A DNA stretch of 64,000 bases, taken from positions 255,399-319,398 of the forward strand of contig NZ_KB890413.1 of the NCBI RefSeq assembly GCF_000373105.1. Direction: 5' to 3'. This document shows positions 16,456-25,803 of the stretch, piece by piece. The stretch is from Neolewinella persica DSM 23188 (GTDB taxonomy: Bacteria; Bacteroidota; Bacteroidia; Chitinophagales; Saprospiraceae). A program made the translations under genes and the position numbers. Under the pieces are notes generated by a model. That model was not told the origin of the DNA, searched no databases, and was given only the letters and a program-made list of their open reading frames with translations. Each line of letters opens with the position of its first letter. Positions within the stretch are counted from its first letter, which is position 1.

Positions 16456-17238
16456 ATGCTCCGCAAACGCAACCTCATCAACGTAATCAAATGGCCGCTC
16501 GTCTTTCTGGGGTTGATGTGGGCCGTGTTTATTGTCGACACCTACCTCACCGGTAGTTCGCTAACTTATTGGTACGCCCTGCGGCCGAACGAGATCGTGG
16601 GGCTGAAGGGGATTCTCTTCTTTCCTTTCCTCCATGGCAGCTGGGGGCATTTGCTGAGTAATTCGCTGCCGTTTCTGTCGCTCAGCGGAATGCTGATCTT
16701 CTTTTACCCGCGCCTCTGGCCGCGGATACTAACGAGCTTATGGCTTGGCTCCGGTGCCTTACTCTGGGCACTGGGCGGTCCGCTCAATACCCTGATCGAC
16801 CTCAACACCGCCCCCGAAGCGCACATCGGAGCTAGTGGACTGGTCTACGCCCTGGCCTCCTTCCTGGCCTTCAGTGGCATCTTCCGGCGGGACTTCCGGG
16901 CGATCGTGGTAGCGCTGATCGTATTGTTCTATTATGGTGGTATGGCCGCAGGTATATTACCCGGGCAAGAGGGCATCAGCTGGGAAGGCCACCTGATGGG
17001 TGGCGTGATGGGCGCCTTGGCTGGCTGGATGTTTCGGGGCCAGCTGGAAGACCATGAGATTGAAAAACGCAACAAGGATCTTGCCCGGCGCACCCCTCGA
17101 CAGAAGGAGCACTTTCTGGAGCCCGATGCTTTCACCAAAACAAAAAAGGAACGTGCCGAAGAAGCCGAACAGCTCAAGCAACAAGCGTTTTGGGAACGGC
17201 TGCAGAAGCTTAAGGAGGAGGATAAGTTGCGGCGGTAG
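16456..17238 (+). CDS. Rhomboid family intramembrane serine protease
   Basis: 260 residues with about six membrane segments. HGSWGHLLSN (residues 55-64) matches the rhomboid HxxxxHxxxN block, HIGASGLVYAL holds the catalytic Ser in GASG, and GHLMGGVMGALAG supplies the catalytic His. It cleaves transmembrane proteins in the inner membrane. The C-terminal 60 residues are a charged cytoplasmic tail (EDHEIEKRNKDLARR). Substrate unknown. Confidence 0.93.
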   Translation: MLRKRNLINVIKWPLVFLGLMWAVFIVDTYLTGSSLTYWYALRPNEIVGLKGILFFPFLHGSWGHLLSNSLPFLSLSGMLIFFYPRLWPRILTSLWLGSGALLWALGGPLNTLIDLNTAPEAHIGASGLVYALASFLAFSGIFRRDFRAIVVALIVLFYYGGMAAGILPGQEGISWEGHLMGGVMGALAGWMFRGQLEDHEIEKRNKDLARRTPRQKEHFLEPDAFTKTKKERAEEAEQLKQQAFWERLQKLKEEDKLRR

Positions 17239-17313
17239 GGCACCAGATGGCGACAACTATAGCTGCGGCTTTGACCGGATAGCCCAAAAGAAATTTGCCC
17301 AATCCATTTTTAA

Positions 17314-17329
17314 TACTACGTTTGTAGTA
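17314..17329. promoter_or_regulatory. Palindrome TACTAC-N4-GTAGTA, BlaI/CopY-like operator
   Basis: TACTACGTTTGTAGTA resembles the operator of BlaI/MecI/CopY repressors (TACA/TGTA half-sites). No such regulator gene is in the window, so the assignment is speculative. Confidence 0.35.
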
Positions 17330-17518
17330 CAAAGTTATTTCTCAGCAAAACTAAGCCACTCCGTTCATCGTTTAATTCCCGAATCGGAGGCAACCCTATC
17401 CTCTTTTAACTCGTAGGGTTTTAGTAAGCAGGATCTGCTTAAGCTGGCAAGGCCCGACAGCCTCCGCCGTTGTCAGCAAAACCTTCTTACCAAGGCAGGA
17501 ACTCCTGCAAATCCGCCG

Positions 17519-17526
17519 TATTTTTG
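17519..17526 (+). promoter_or_regulatory. -7 promoter box TANNTTTG
   Basis: TATTTTTG, 25 bases upstream of the DsbD start at 17552. Confidence 0.55.
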
Positions 17527-17551
17527 CGCCCCGTCGGCAAATTCATTTCCC

Positions 17552-20227
17552 ATGTTACGATCACTTTTCACTTTTCTGCTTCTCACCCTTACCCTTGGCC
17601 TCACTGCTCAGTTTAGTAACCCCATTCGTTGGGATTTCAGTTACAAGCAAGTGGAGGGCAATGAGTTTGACCTGATCGCGACCTCAAGGGCCGAGGACGG
17701 TTTTTCGATCTATAGCCAGTACACGCCAGAAGGTGGCCCGATACCCACCAGTTTTGTCTGGGAGCCAGGGGACCACTACGAGCTGGTAGGTAAAGGCAAA
17801 GAGGAGGGACACAAGAAATCCGGCATGGACGATATGTTCGGGGTGGAAGTAATCAAGTTTCTTGACGACAAGCCGGTGGTATGGACCCAACGGGTAAAAG
17901 TCAAAGACTTCAGCAAACCCATCGAAGGGTCAGTTGAATGGATGTGCTGCGACGATGAACAGTGCCTTCCGCCAACGGATGAAGTTTTCAGCTACGTGTT
18001 GCCGGCTGCCGGTCCGCCCAAAGGGGCAGTTACCCCCGGCCCCGCCAGCTCAGTAACCCAGCCACCGCCAACAACGCCCTCTCTGCAGGCTACCAGCACT
18101 GCTTCGACCTCCCCTGCTCCTGCCACCCCTACTTCTGCACCTGCGCCCGCGCCCAAAAAAAATGGCACTCCCGCAGCTCCTGCTCAGCCAGAACTCAGGG
18201 TTTCTTCCAACAACAACCCCGTGGCCACCTACCGGGCAGAAGGCACCCCGGCCAACGAAAACGATCCGGTCAGCTGGGTTTTCACCGTTGATCAACTCAA
18301 TGAAACGGACTATAAAGTCAGCATGACCGGCACCCTTTCTAAAGGGTGGACGATCTACAGCAAAGACGGAGACCCTACTATCGGTTTCATCCCGACTACC
18401 TTCCTGCTTGAGCCAAATGATGCCATTACCCTCCTGGGCGAATCGACCGAGGAGAGCGCTACACTGAAGCACAAATACGATAAGGCCTGGGACGCCGAGG
18501 TCGATAAAATCGATGGCGGAACCGTGGTCTACAGCCAGGTCGTCCGCATAAACGGACAGCCGGAAATTAAGGGCTACGTAGAGTACCAGACCTGCGACGA
18601 GGAAATGTGCTTCCCTCCGAAAGAAGTGCCCTTCGCCCTCAACCTCAGCGCTGACCCCGTTGCCGCCTCCATCGACGGAATTACCGGTGAAATGGGAAAA
18701 GGTCTCACAAACACCCCCGTTGTAACCACCAATGAACTAGGTATTTCCGCCAATTTCATCCCCGAGCCCGTAGGCACGTGCAGCGAAGGCGCCAGCACTA
18801 CCCAGGGCAAAAGTCTCTGGGCCATCTTCGGCCTTGGCCTTCTGGGCGGCCTCTTCGCCATGTTGATGCCCTGCATCTTTCCGATGATCCCGCTCACCGT
18901 CAGCTTTTTCACTAAGAGCGGCGGCACCCGGGGTGAAGGCATTCGTAAGGCTGGCCTCTACGGTTTTTTCATTTTCATGATCTACGTACTGCTCAGTGCG
19001 CCGTTTCACCTCCTGGAAGGACTGGACCCCAGTATTCTGAATACTATTGCCAGCAACGTTTACCTCAACATCGTTTTCTTCCTTGTCTTCATGTTCTTCG
19101 CCGGCAGCTTCTTCGGTTTCTACGAACTAACGCTGCCTGAAAGCTGGAGCAACCGCGCCAGCAGAGCCGAAGGCTCTGGTGGTATTGTCGGTATTTTCTT
19201 CATGGCGCTCACCCTCGCGCTGGTCAGCTTCAGCTGTACCGGCCCGATTCTTGGCAGCCTGCTGGTTGAAACCCTCAGCGGCGGTGCCTGGCCCCTTACG
19301 GCGGGCATGGCCGGCTTCGGCGTGGCGTTGGGTCTTCCCTTCGCACTTTTTGCCGCCTTCCCCGGCTTCCTGCAAAGCATGCCCAAAAGTGGCGGCTGGC
19401 TAAACAGCGTTAAAGTAGTACTTGGCTTTGTTGAAGTTGCCCTCGCCTTCAAATTCCTCAGTACGGCCGACCTGGTCGGTGAATGGGACCTTCTCCGCAT
19501 TGAGCCCTTCCTCCTGGTATGGATTCTCTGCGCCATCGGCATTGCAGCCTACTTATTTGGCTTCATCAGCTTCCCCCTCGACAGTAAAAAACGCAAAAGA
19601 AGTCCCATTGGTGTAGTAATTGCGGTAGCCGCCGTGGTCTTCACCGGCTACCTCGCAATGGGCCTCACAGCAGACGGTGACACCGGCACCTACCGTGGCC
19701 GTAACGTCCTCAGCGGTATTGCTCCGCCCGTATGCTACAACTACTTTCTGCCCTGTGATGAGAACCTGAACATTACGCCGTTCAAGAGCCTCGAAGAAGG
19801 CCTTGCATACGCCCGTAAGGTCAACAAGCCCGTGATGCTGGATTTCACCGGTTATTCCTGCGTCAACTGCCGCAAAATGGAAGAACACGTCTGGACCGTC
19901 GATAATGTAAAACGCTACCTGACCGACGAGTATGTCATCGTTAGCCTCTACGTGGATGACCGGACGGAACTCCCCAAGGCTCAACAGCGCGAAGTAGACC
20001 GGATGGACGGCACCGGCCGGACCCGCCTGATCGACAATGTTGGCAAAAAGTGGCAGTACCTGCAGCAAACCATCTACGCCAAGTCTTCTCAACCTTACTA
20101 TGTGCTTGTTAGCCCCGATGGCACTACCCTCAACCCCCCAGTGGCCTATACCCCGGATGCGGAGACTTATGAAAATTTCCTGGCTTGTGGGTTGAGTACT
20201 TTCCGGGCGCTTAGCGCGAGTAAGTAG
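17552..20227 (+). CDS. dsbD: Thiol:disulfide interchange protein, DsbD-like, with two periplasmic alpha domains
   Basis: 891 residues. Signal peptide 1-20; first DsbD-alpha domain to about 155 with the paired cysteines of CCDDEQCLPP; a Pro/Thr/Ala linker; second alpha domain about 225-375 with CDEEMCFPP; a CcdA-like membrane core about 425-690 with LMPCIFPMIPL and FSCTGPILG, the two redox cysteines; and a C-terminal thioredoxin domain with SCVNCRKME. It passes electrons from cytoplasmic thioredoxin to periplasmic disulfides. Standard DsbD has one alpha domain, so the duplicate is notable. The linker holds a perfect 18-base motif at 18136. Confidence 0.94.
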   Translation: MLRSLFTFLLLTLTLGLTAQFSNPIRWDFSYKQVEGNEFDLIATSRAEDGFSIYSQYTPEGGPIPTSFVWEPGDHYELVGKGKEEGHKKSGMDDMFGVEVIKFLDDKPVVWTQRVKVKDFSKPIEGSVEWMCCDDEQCLPPTDEVFSYVLPAAGPPKGAVTPGPASSVTQPPPTTPSLQATSTASTSPAPATPTSAPAPAPKKNGTPAAPAQPELRVSSNNNPVATYRAEGTPANENDPVSWVFTVDQLNETDYKVSMTGTLSKGWTIYSKDGDPTIGFIPTTFLLEPNDAITLLGESTEESATLKHKYDKAWDAEVDKIDGGTVVYSQVVRINGQPEIKGYVEYQTCDEEMCFPPKEVPFALNLSADPVAASIDGITGEMGKGLTNTPVVTTNELGISANFIPEPVGTCSEGASTTQGKSLWAIFGLGLLGGLFAMLMPCIFPMIPLTVSFFTKSGGTRGEGIRKAGLYGFFIFMIYVLLSAPFHLLEGLDPSILNTIASNVYLNIVFFLVFMFFAGSFFGFYELTLPESWSNRASRAEGSGGIVGIFFMALTLALVSFSCTGPILGSLLVETLSGGAWPLTAGMAGFGVALGLPFALFAAFPGFLQSMPKSGGWLNSVKVVLGFVEVALAFKFLSTADLVGEWDLLRIEPFLLVWILCAIGIAAYLFGFISFPLDSKKRKRSPIGVVIAVAAVVFTGYLAMGLTADGDTGTYRGRNVLSGIAPPVCYNYFLPCDENLNITPFKSLEEGLAYARKVNKPVMLDFTGYSCVNCRKMEEHVWTVDNVKRYLTDEYVIVSLYVDDRTELPKAQQREVDRMDGTGRTRLIDNVGKKWQYLQQTIYAKSSQPYYVLVSPDGTTLNPPVAYTPDAETYENFLACGLSTFRALSASK
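18136..18153 (+). repeat. 18-base dispersed motif in the DsbD linker, perfect (N=G)
   Basis: Plus strand TGCACCTGCGCCCGCGCC; encodes Ala-Pro-Ala-Pro-Ala-Pro followed by Lys in the flexible linker between the two alpha domains. Confidence 0.85.
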
Positions 20228-20229
20228 CC

Positions 20230-20368
20230 TTGTGGTCTTGTGGTCTTGTGGTCTTGTAATGTGCGTCCTATGCTCGCTATCGCTCGTGGGGGCAATCGCC
20301 CCGAGCGATAGCGAGATGCCCTTTGCGGTAGCACTACAAGACCACCGAACTACAAGACCACTAGACCA
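20230..20368. repeat. Intergenic hairpin element, arms of GTGGTCTT type
   Basis: Left arm has three tandem TGTGGTCTT words; right arm has ACTACAAGACCAC twice. Inside, CTCGCTATCGCTCG (20273-20286) pairs perfectly with 20302-20315. The minus strand reads GCTACCGCAAAGGG, the start of the family core. The 18-base motif follows 4 bases later. Confidence 0.8.
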
Positions 20369-20372
20369 ATAA

Positions 20373-20391
20373 GGCGCGGCCGCAGGATGCA
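20373..20391 (-). repeat. 18-base dispersed motif with one inserted base (N=C)
   Basis: Plus strand GGCGCGGCCGCAGGATGCA, 92 bases before the SPOR lipoprotein start and pointing to it. Downstream flank AAAATCAGCTTTTAACGAG resembles that of the copies at 57480 and 45486. Confidence 0.75.
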
Positions 20392-20483
20392 AAAATCAGC
20401 TTTTAACGAGCAATGTACAGTATTCACCCAACCTCCCGATGATAAATGTGTATTAGCTTTAGTGTTTCAAAACCCATACCACC

Positions 20484-21137
20484 ATGCAAAAATTCACGCT
20501 CCTCTTTTCTCTTGCCTTATTACTTGTCCTCTCCAGCTGTTCGAAGAAGACAACCTCCGCTGCAACCTCGCCTGATGGCGGACGTGACTGGGCCAGCCTT
20601 GCCGCAACCTACAAGAAAAACCCCGACGCGCTGCGCCAGCTCGTAGAAGATTGTGAAACAACGGAGGCCCAACTTGCCACCACCCGACAGCAACTCAACG
20701 AGTATCGGACCCAGAGTGGTGCTAATAGCCAGGACATTACCGCCCTGCGTGCCAACCTCACCAATGCTCAGATGGAGAACGACCAGCTGCGCCAGCAGGT
20801 CGCTGATGCTAATGCCCGTGCTGCGGCCGCGGCAACCAATGACCGTCTCGACACCGATCAGCAAACCGTTGTGGCGGGTGTCATCTTCCAGGTTCAGCTT
20901 GGGGCTTACGCCAAGAATACGGTAAACCCGGACCTGTCCACCGGCAACGCGCTGGAACTACAGGAACAGGACGGGGTGCAAAAAGTCGTCGTCAGCCAGT
21001 TCCGTACTTACGCTAATGCTGCACAGTTACGCGATCGCCTCAAAACGATGGGTGTGAACGGGGCCTTCGTAGTTGCTAAAAACAACGGTGTCCGGATTCC
21101 AGTGCCGGAGGCACTGCGGATAACGGGACAGGGTTAA
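20484..21137 (+). CDS. Lipoprotein with coiled coil and SPOR-like C-terminal domain
   Basis: 217 residues. Lipoprotein signal (LLLVLSSC, Cys19), coiled-coil region about 55-115 (heptads such as ENDQLRQQVADANARAAA), and a C-terminal SPOR-type fold from about 130 (FQVQLGAYAKN...VSQFRTYANAAQLRDRLK...GAFVVAKNNG). SPOR domains bind denuded peptidoglycan at division or remodelling sites. Probably an outer-membrane lipoprotein contacting the wall; exact role unknown. A terminator follows. Confidence 0.8.
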   Translation: MQKFTLLFSLALLLVLSSCSKKTTSAATSPDGGRDWASLAATYKKNPDALRQLVEDCETTEAQLATTRQQLNEYRTQSGANSQDITALRANLTNAQMENDQLRQQVADANARAAAAATNDRLDTDQQTVVAGVIFQVQLGAYAKNTVNPDLSTGNALELQEQDGVQKVVVSQFRTYANAAQLRDRLKTMGVNGAFVVAKNNGVRIPVPEALRITGQG

Positions 21138-21156
21138 AAGGCCTGCGGCCTTTTTA
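21137..21156 (+). terminator. Short rho-independent terminator
   Basis: AAAAGGCC-TGC-GGCCTTTTT: 8-pair stem with tri-base loop and T run, directly at the stop codon of the SPOR lipoprotein. Confidence 0.8.
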
Positions 21157-21314
21157 GTAGACAGTAAGCAGAGGGTAGTAAGTAGTGCTCCCGCAGGAGG
21201 CTGCTCACTTCGTTTGTAGGAACCTTAATTATAACCGGAACTTACGAGCGTAGCTAGCAGTCACCTGCGGTAACACTACCCTTTCCCTACCAAGGGCAAA
21301 GCCCGTCTACCAAG
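21154..21314. repeat. Intergenic hairpin element, arms of GGTAGTAAGTAGT type
   Basis: Left arm TAGTAGACAGTAAGC plus GGGTAGTAAGTAGTG, right arm AACACTACCCTTTCCC and GTCTACC. Core GCTCCCGCAGGAGGCTGCTCACTTCGTTTGTAG is clear on plus. Lies between convergent genes. Confidence 0.72.
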
Positions 21315-21338
21315 AAAAAGAGCGCAGCTAGTTTTCGT

Positions 21339-24300
21339 CTACTCTTCCCGTAAGATCGAGAGGTAATAGTTGTACACAAACTTTGGCGTTTCGGTGTAGA
21401 GCGCCTCATAATGTTCCAGGGCTGTTTTCCGCGCATCGTCGTCAATTCCCCCACTTATCCGGAAGCGGGTAAGGCTGGCTTCGGCACGCTTTTCCGCACT
21501 GAGGTCGCTTTCGGCCTGGACTTCCTCTACCTGCCGGAGGGCCTCTTCCGTATTGGCGGGATCGTAGGCAGCGAGCGCCAATGCATGAAGTAAGCGAACG
21601 CCGGTCAACAGTTCCGGATTACCGAGCTCTTCGGCAACAGCTAATGCTTCCGTCTCAATTGTGCGCAAGGCTTCCAATTGGCCATCGGCCAATAGTACCC
21701 GCCCTTTCTCCTCGAGGCTGGACCCCAGCACCAGCCGGTTATTTGTGCTACGGGCAATTTCTATTGCCTGATCATAATACATCAGGGAAATATCGTGCTG
21801 GCCCTGGAGGTAATAGATATCTCCCAGGGTATTAACCGCTTTAGCCACGCCTTTACGATAGCCAAGTTCCCGGCTGATGCTTAGGCTACGATCCAGGTGT
21901 TGAATTGCTATGGTAAATTCTCCCATTACACTGTTCAGGTCACCGACCAACCCTTCTACAACCGCAATTCCTTGCCGGTCCCCCAACTCCTGACAAATTA
22001 CCAGGTCTTTGGTAAAGTGCTCAATGGCTGCTTCATAATCCCCCTCACGTTCAAAGACGCTACCGAGGCTCCCAAGCCCAATGGCTTGCAGGCGTTTGTT
22101 CCCCAATTCTTTTGCAAACTCCAAGCCTGCGTAATGGTGTTCTTTCGATTTCTCGTAATCTCCGCTTTCGAAGTAAATGATTCCCAGATTAGTATGCAAT
22201 GAGGCAAGGCCCATTTTGTCCTGATTTTCCTGATGCCGGGGAATTTGCTCTTTCACTACACTAATTGCCTCAGAATAATTCCCCAGGTTCATATAGGTTA
22301 GTCCGAGGTGGCTGATCGTCTCTGCTGCGCTTGAGGTTCCCGCTTCGCTAAAGCCGTTATTCAGTGATTTTCGGTAATAGGTCAGTGCATCCTGATAGTG
22401 GGCAGTCCGGAAATAAAGATTGCCCATGTTGCTGTGGGTCCTTGCAATACCGAAGATGTCGTCTACTGATTCAAATAGTCCGGCTGCAATCCGCAAAAAA
22501 TCCATGGCCTTTTCATAATCGCCCTTAAGGGTATGTAAGCGTCCGAGGTGGTTATTAGTCCGTCCCAGCAAAACGATGTCCCGGCTGGATTTAGCAATTC
22601 GTTGTGCCTGCTCATAGGCAACCTGTGCTTCATCCCATCTGCCGACAATTTCTAATACTTTGGCCCGGTTGATGTGGGTATTTACCGTAACCTCCTGATC
22701 AGGCTGATTGACAAATTTCTCAATAAGCCGTTCGTATAGATCCAGTGCTTGTTGGTTTTGGAAATTGGAGCGGGCATAATTTGCGGCTTTGCTCAGGTAT
22801 TGTACCGTTTGCTCTTTCTCTCCGGCTTGTTCGTAGTGAAAGGCCAGGTCGACGTAGCGCTCTTCGATGTTCTCATCGTAAAGTTTTTCGATGGCGTGAG
22901 CAATTTGCCGGTGCAGTTGCTGCAACCTGGTGGTTAGTTGCATACTGTATACCGCCTCCCGCAAAAGGCTGTGCCGGAAAATGTAGCGCAATTCATTCAT
23001 GGCGCTCCATATCTGCCCCTTTTCAGCTACTTCGATCTGTTCGCGTAGCATGGTCATTGCCTCTTCGGTCGTGGCCAGGCCACTGTCCTCCCGGATAACC
23101 TCAGAAAGAACGGGAATGTCAAATTCCCGGCCAATTACTGCGGCAGCTTTTACTGTTTCGCGCACCATGTCAGAAAGCCGGTCGATCCGTGAAGTAAGGA
23201 TGGAGGTTATGCTGGTGGAGAGTTTAATACTTTCATCACTTAGGTTTAGTACGCCGTCCTCATCCTCCACCAATAATTCATTTTCTCTGAAGTACTCCAG
23301 AACCTGCTCCAGGTAGAAGGGATTGCTGTTTGTGGCCCGAAGCAAGGTGGTCAGGCAATCGTCTCCGATGGCTGACCCCAGGGTGATTTCTGCCATTTTT
23401 CGCACAGCGGATTCGTCAAGTGCCGAAATTTCAACCGAAAGTGTTTTCAGCTCAATCTTCTCCCGTTCCTCTTCGGAGATTAGCCGTGAATAAGTGCCAT
23501 CATCCTCCGCCCGCGAAGTAGCGATGATGAGCAAGGGTAGATTATTGGTTTTACGAACTAATTCCCGAACAACAGTTACGCTGTCATCGTCAATCCAATG
23601 GATGTCCTCCAGCTCTAATATTGTGGGCTGAATCATTGCTTCGGCAACCAGCAGGTTCACTACAGCAGCGATGGTATTCAGGTACCTTCCCTGAGCGTCT
23701 AATTGCGTCCAGAGTGAGCGAGGTGGAGCAATACCCAGTTGAGCTGCCAGAATGGAGTCCGTCCTTTCCAGTTCCGTGATTACTTCCGCAGCATCCTCCC
23801 TGCCGGTCAGTCGCAGACCTTGTTTTATTTGACTTATTCTGAATTGAAACCGCCGCTGGTTTTGTGCAACACCCAGGTCAAGGCTCTGTCGGAACATCCG
23901 CTTCAGCAGGTAAGTAAAAGGGTTAAAGGGCTTGCGCAGAATCTGATCTGCGCTTGCCAGCAGCCAGTTTACGGGGGCTTGCTGATTTAGTTGTCGGTGA
24001 ACCTCATGCGTAAGCCGGCTTTTGCCAATCCCAGCTTCCCCCAAAACATAGACAAGACCAGCGCTACGAGCATTAAAGAGTGGTTGCGCGAAATCGAGTA
24101 GTTGGTCAACCTCTTTTTCCCGACCAACCAATTCTCCCCCATAATTGGGTTTACCCAGGGTTTGCCTGCGCCCTAGCAGCATAAAAGTGGGCACCGATGC
24201 CAGAATTCCCTTGTAATGAATATCTCCTTTTAGTTGAAACCGAAAATGCGAAGCCTTTGCCAGTTCTTCATCCACCAGGATGTCGTGCCAGTCTGCTGAG

Positions 24301-25481
24301 CTCATAATACGTGCGGCAAGATTAACCCGGTTCCCCACACAAGCATATTGCACCCGTTCCTTACCGCCCACAAAGCCCGTAAAGGCAGTTCCGACCGTGA
24401 GGCCAATTCGATAGCGAAAATCCATTGAAGTTTCTTCCCGTAAAGCATCGAGTTCCGCCTTAACGGTCAGAGAGAACTCCAGTGCTCTGACGGCATTATT
24501 CTCGTAAGAAACCGGTGCGCCGAAAAACACTACCATCAAAGACCCCTTGTCTCCGTAATCCACCTCTTTAAAGTAGCCACCGAAATCATTGACCTGATTC
24601 AATACTACAGTGGCAAACTCATTTAACTCGTCATGGCTTCCTACCTCATCGAAAGATAAAAAAGCAGATACAACCGTACGGAACTCCCCGGTTTGATCAT
24701 ATCGTACCACCTCGGGAGGTAGAAAGGTTGTGGCGATCTCCGGATCAATTTCAGGTAGATTTAATGCAGGGTAATGCACATCATCCACCGCATTACTGAT
24801 GTCTCCCACCACGCGGTAGGCTCCTTGCGCGATTTCCTCGGCTACAATGATCTGATCTTCGAGCAAGCTGTGCATAACTTCGTCGATCACAATATCCTGG
24901 TCGCTAGCCTGGGTTTGGCAGTAGGCTGCCCGGTCAATGGCTTTACCTCTGAAATAAAAAGCCCGCAAATCCTCACCGACGATGCCGTAACTGATCCCTC
25001 CGGCAGCTAAGCCTGCCTTGACACCAATGGTGTAGCCATCACCGAACTCGTTACCTCTTTTTTGAAATATCCTTCTGGTAAGCTCTGCGGTATGGAGCAA
25101 ATGCATTGCATGCAACCGATCGAGTTTGCCCGGAAAAACCGCCGTAAAAGCATCGCCGGCAAAATAGGGGATGAAGCCCCCCCGCTGGTAAGCCAGGGAA
25201 ACCAGCGGCTCAAAAATCTCATTCAGAATATGAGACAAACGCTCAGCCCCAATGGGGCCTTCCTTCATCAGAGACTCGGTTAGCGGCGTAAAGCCCGACA
25301 AATCGATATTTAGCGTAAACCCAACTATCTCACCGGAGAGTTCTCCGGCGAGCAAGCGTTGTTGAACAAAAGGAGGAATAAGTGGCTGCAAGTAAGAAAA
25401 GAATGGGTTATGGCTAAAGATACGTTCCCGCCTCCGGCAATCGCCAAAAAAACGACCGCCCGTAGAACTACGGGCGGTCAT
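21339..25481 (-). CDS. Soluble adenylyl cyclase-like protein: two class III cyclase domains, AAA ATPase, TPR array
   Basis: Up to 1380 residues. First cyclase domain about 45-230 has both metal Asp positions (NIDLSGFT Asp60, FAGDAF Asp110). Second domain about 265-430 lacks the first Asp (AFLSFDEV) but has the NRVNLAARI transition-state segment at 384-392, which the first lacks. So the two halves seem to make one composite site. An ATPase module follows with Walker A GEAGIGKS at 481-488, then TPRs from about 860 to 1330. This order is that of mammalian soluble adenylyl cyclase. The start is uncertain: the only early ATG (25481) lies within a terminator hairpin; a TTG at 25391 just before the first domain is an alternative. 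Confidence 0.88.
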   Translation of the reverse strand: MTARSSTGGRFFGDCRRRERIFSHNPFFSYLQPLIPPFVQQRLLAGELSGEIVGFTLNIDLSGFTPLTESLMKEGPIGAERLSHILNEIFEPLVSLAYQRGGFIPYFAGDAFTAVFPGKLDRLHAMHLLHTAELTRRIFQKRGNEFGDGYTIGVKAGLAAGGISYGIVGEDLRAFYFRGKAIDRAAYCQTQASDQDIVIDEVMHSLLEDQIIVAEEIAQGAYRVVGDISNAVDDVHYPALNLPEIDPEIATTFLPPEVVRYDQTGEFRTVVSAFLSFDEVGSHDELNEFATVVLNQVNDFGGYFKEVDYGDKGSLMVVFFGAPVSYENNAVRALEFSLTVKAELDALREETSMDFRYRIGLTVGTAFTGFVGGKERVQYACVGNRVNLAARIMSSADWHDILVDEELAKASHFRFQLKGDIHYKGILASVPTFMLLGRRQTLGKPNYGGELVGREKEVDQLLDFAQPLFNARSAGLVYVLGEAGIGKSRLTHEVHRQLNQQAPVNWLLASADQILRKPFNPFTYLLKRMFRQSLDLGVAQNQRRFQFRISQIKQGLRLTGREDAAEVITELERTDSILAAQLGIAPPRSLWTQLDAQGRYLNTIAAVVNLLVAEAMIQPTILELEDIHWIDDDSVTVVRELVRKTNNLPLLIIATSRAEDDGTYSRLISEEEREKIELKTLSVEISALDESAVRKMAEITLGSAIGDDCLTTLLRATNSNPFYLEQVLEYFRENELLVEDEDGVLNLSDESIKLSTSITSILTSRIDRLSDMVRETVKAAAVIGREFDIPVLSEVIREDSGLATTEEAMTMLREQIEVAEKGQIWSAMNELRYIFRHSLLREAVYSMQLTTRLQQLHRQIAHAIEKLYDENIEERYVDLAFHYEQAGEKEQTVQYLSKAANYARSNFQNQQALDLYERLIEKFVNQPDQEVTVNTHINRAKVLEIVGRWDEAQVAYEQAQRIAKSSRDIVLLGRTNNHLGRLHTLKGDYEKAMDFLRIAAGLFESVDDIFGIARTHSNMGNLYFRTAHYQDALTYYRKSLNNGFSEAGTSSAAETISHLGLTYMNLGNYSEAISVVKEQIPRHQENQDKMGLASLHTNLGIIYFESGDYEKSKEHHYAGLEFAKELGNKRLQAIGLGSLGSVFEREGDYEAAIEHFTKDLVICQELGDRQGIAVVEGLVGDLNSVMGEFTIAIQHLDRSLSISRELGYRKGVAKAVNTLGDIYYLQGQHDISLMYYDQAIEIARSTNNRLVLGSSLEEKGRVLLADGQLEALRTIETEALAVAEELGNPELLTGVRLLHALALAAYDPANTEEALRQVEEVQAESDLSAEKRAEASLTRFRISGGIDDDARKTALEHYEALYTETPKFVYNYYLSILREE
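25446..25479 (-). terminator. Rho-independent terminator overlapping the annotated 5' end of the cyclase gene
   Basis: Minus strand GACCGCCCGTAG-TT-CTACGGGCGGTC then a G and seven T. A perfect 12-pair stem plus T run in the direction of the cyclase gene. It may end the upstream anti-sigma transcript or act as an attenuator for the cyclase. Confidence 0.85.
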
Positions 25482-25605
25482 ATGGGGAAGAATTTCGTCT
25501 CAGAATGGCCAGAAGATCAGTATCCGGCCAAAAGATATTCGCTTATTATATTGATCCGTCTGAAAAAATCGAAAAAAACTTCCAGTTTAAAAATTACGTG
25601 CACCG

Positions 25606-25803
25606 TCAAAAAGGGCAGAAGACAAGCTCAGTCCTCCTCCGATAGCGCAGGCAAATAAGAAAGCGTACAACAAAGTCATTGGTAAGTAGATTAAAAGTGA
25701 TGAAAGCGGTGACTAAGTTGCTCATGGAATAGGGCATAAATAACCCCATTGCTTGGCAGAAAACCAAGTAATGGATAGAAAAAATCAATATTTTATGACT
25801 CAT
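25606..25803 (-). CDS. Possible small hydrophobic protein (65 residues)
   Basis: ATG overlaps the stop of the upstream anti-sigma-like gene as ATGA, which suggests translational coupling. The product would have two hydrophobic stretches (ILIFSIHYLVFC and NLVTAFITFNLL) and a basic C-terminal part. Base composition is more AT-rich than neighbouring genes and no homologue is recognised, so it may be a chance frame. The rest of 25482-25799 shows nothing else but the terminator at its left end. Confidence 0.3.
   Translation of the reverse strand: MSHKILIFSIHYLVFCQAMGLFMPYSMSNLVTAFITFNLLTNDFVVRFLICLRYRRRTELVFCPF

Larger units (their letters stand above)
17239..17551. other. 313-base intergenic region before the DsbD gene
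   Basis: Contains a perfect short palindrome at 17314-17329 and the probable DsbD promoter at 17519-17526. No gene, hairpin element or 18-base motif seen. Confidence 0.6.

Noticed and set aside
20230-20368. Repeated words in intergenic elements as a CRISPR array
   Set aside because: Words are 7-10 bases, degenerate and arranged as inverted arms; no uniform repeat-spacer pattern or cas gene.
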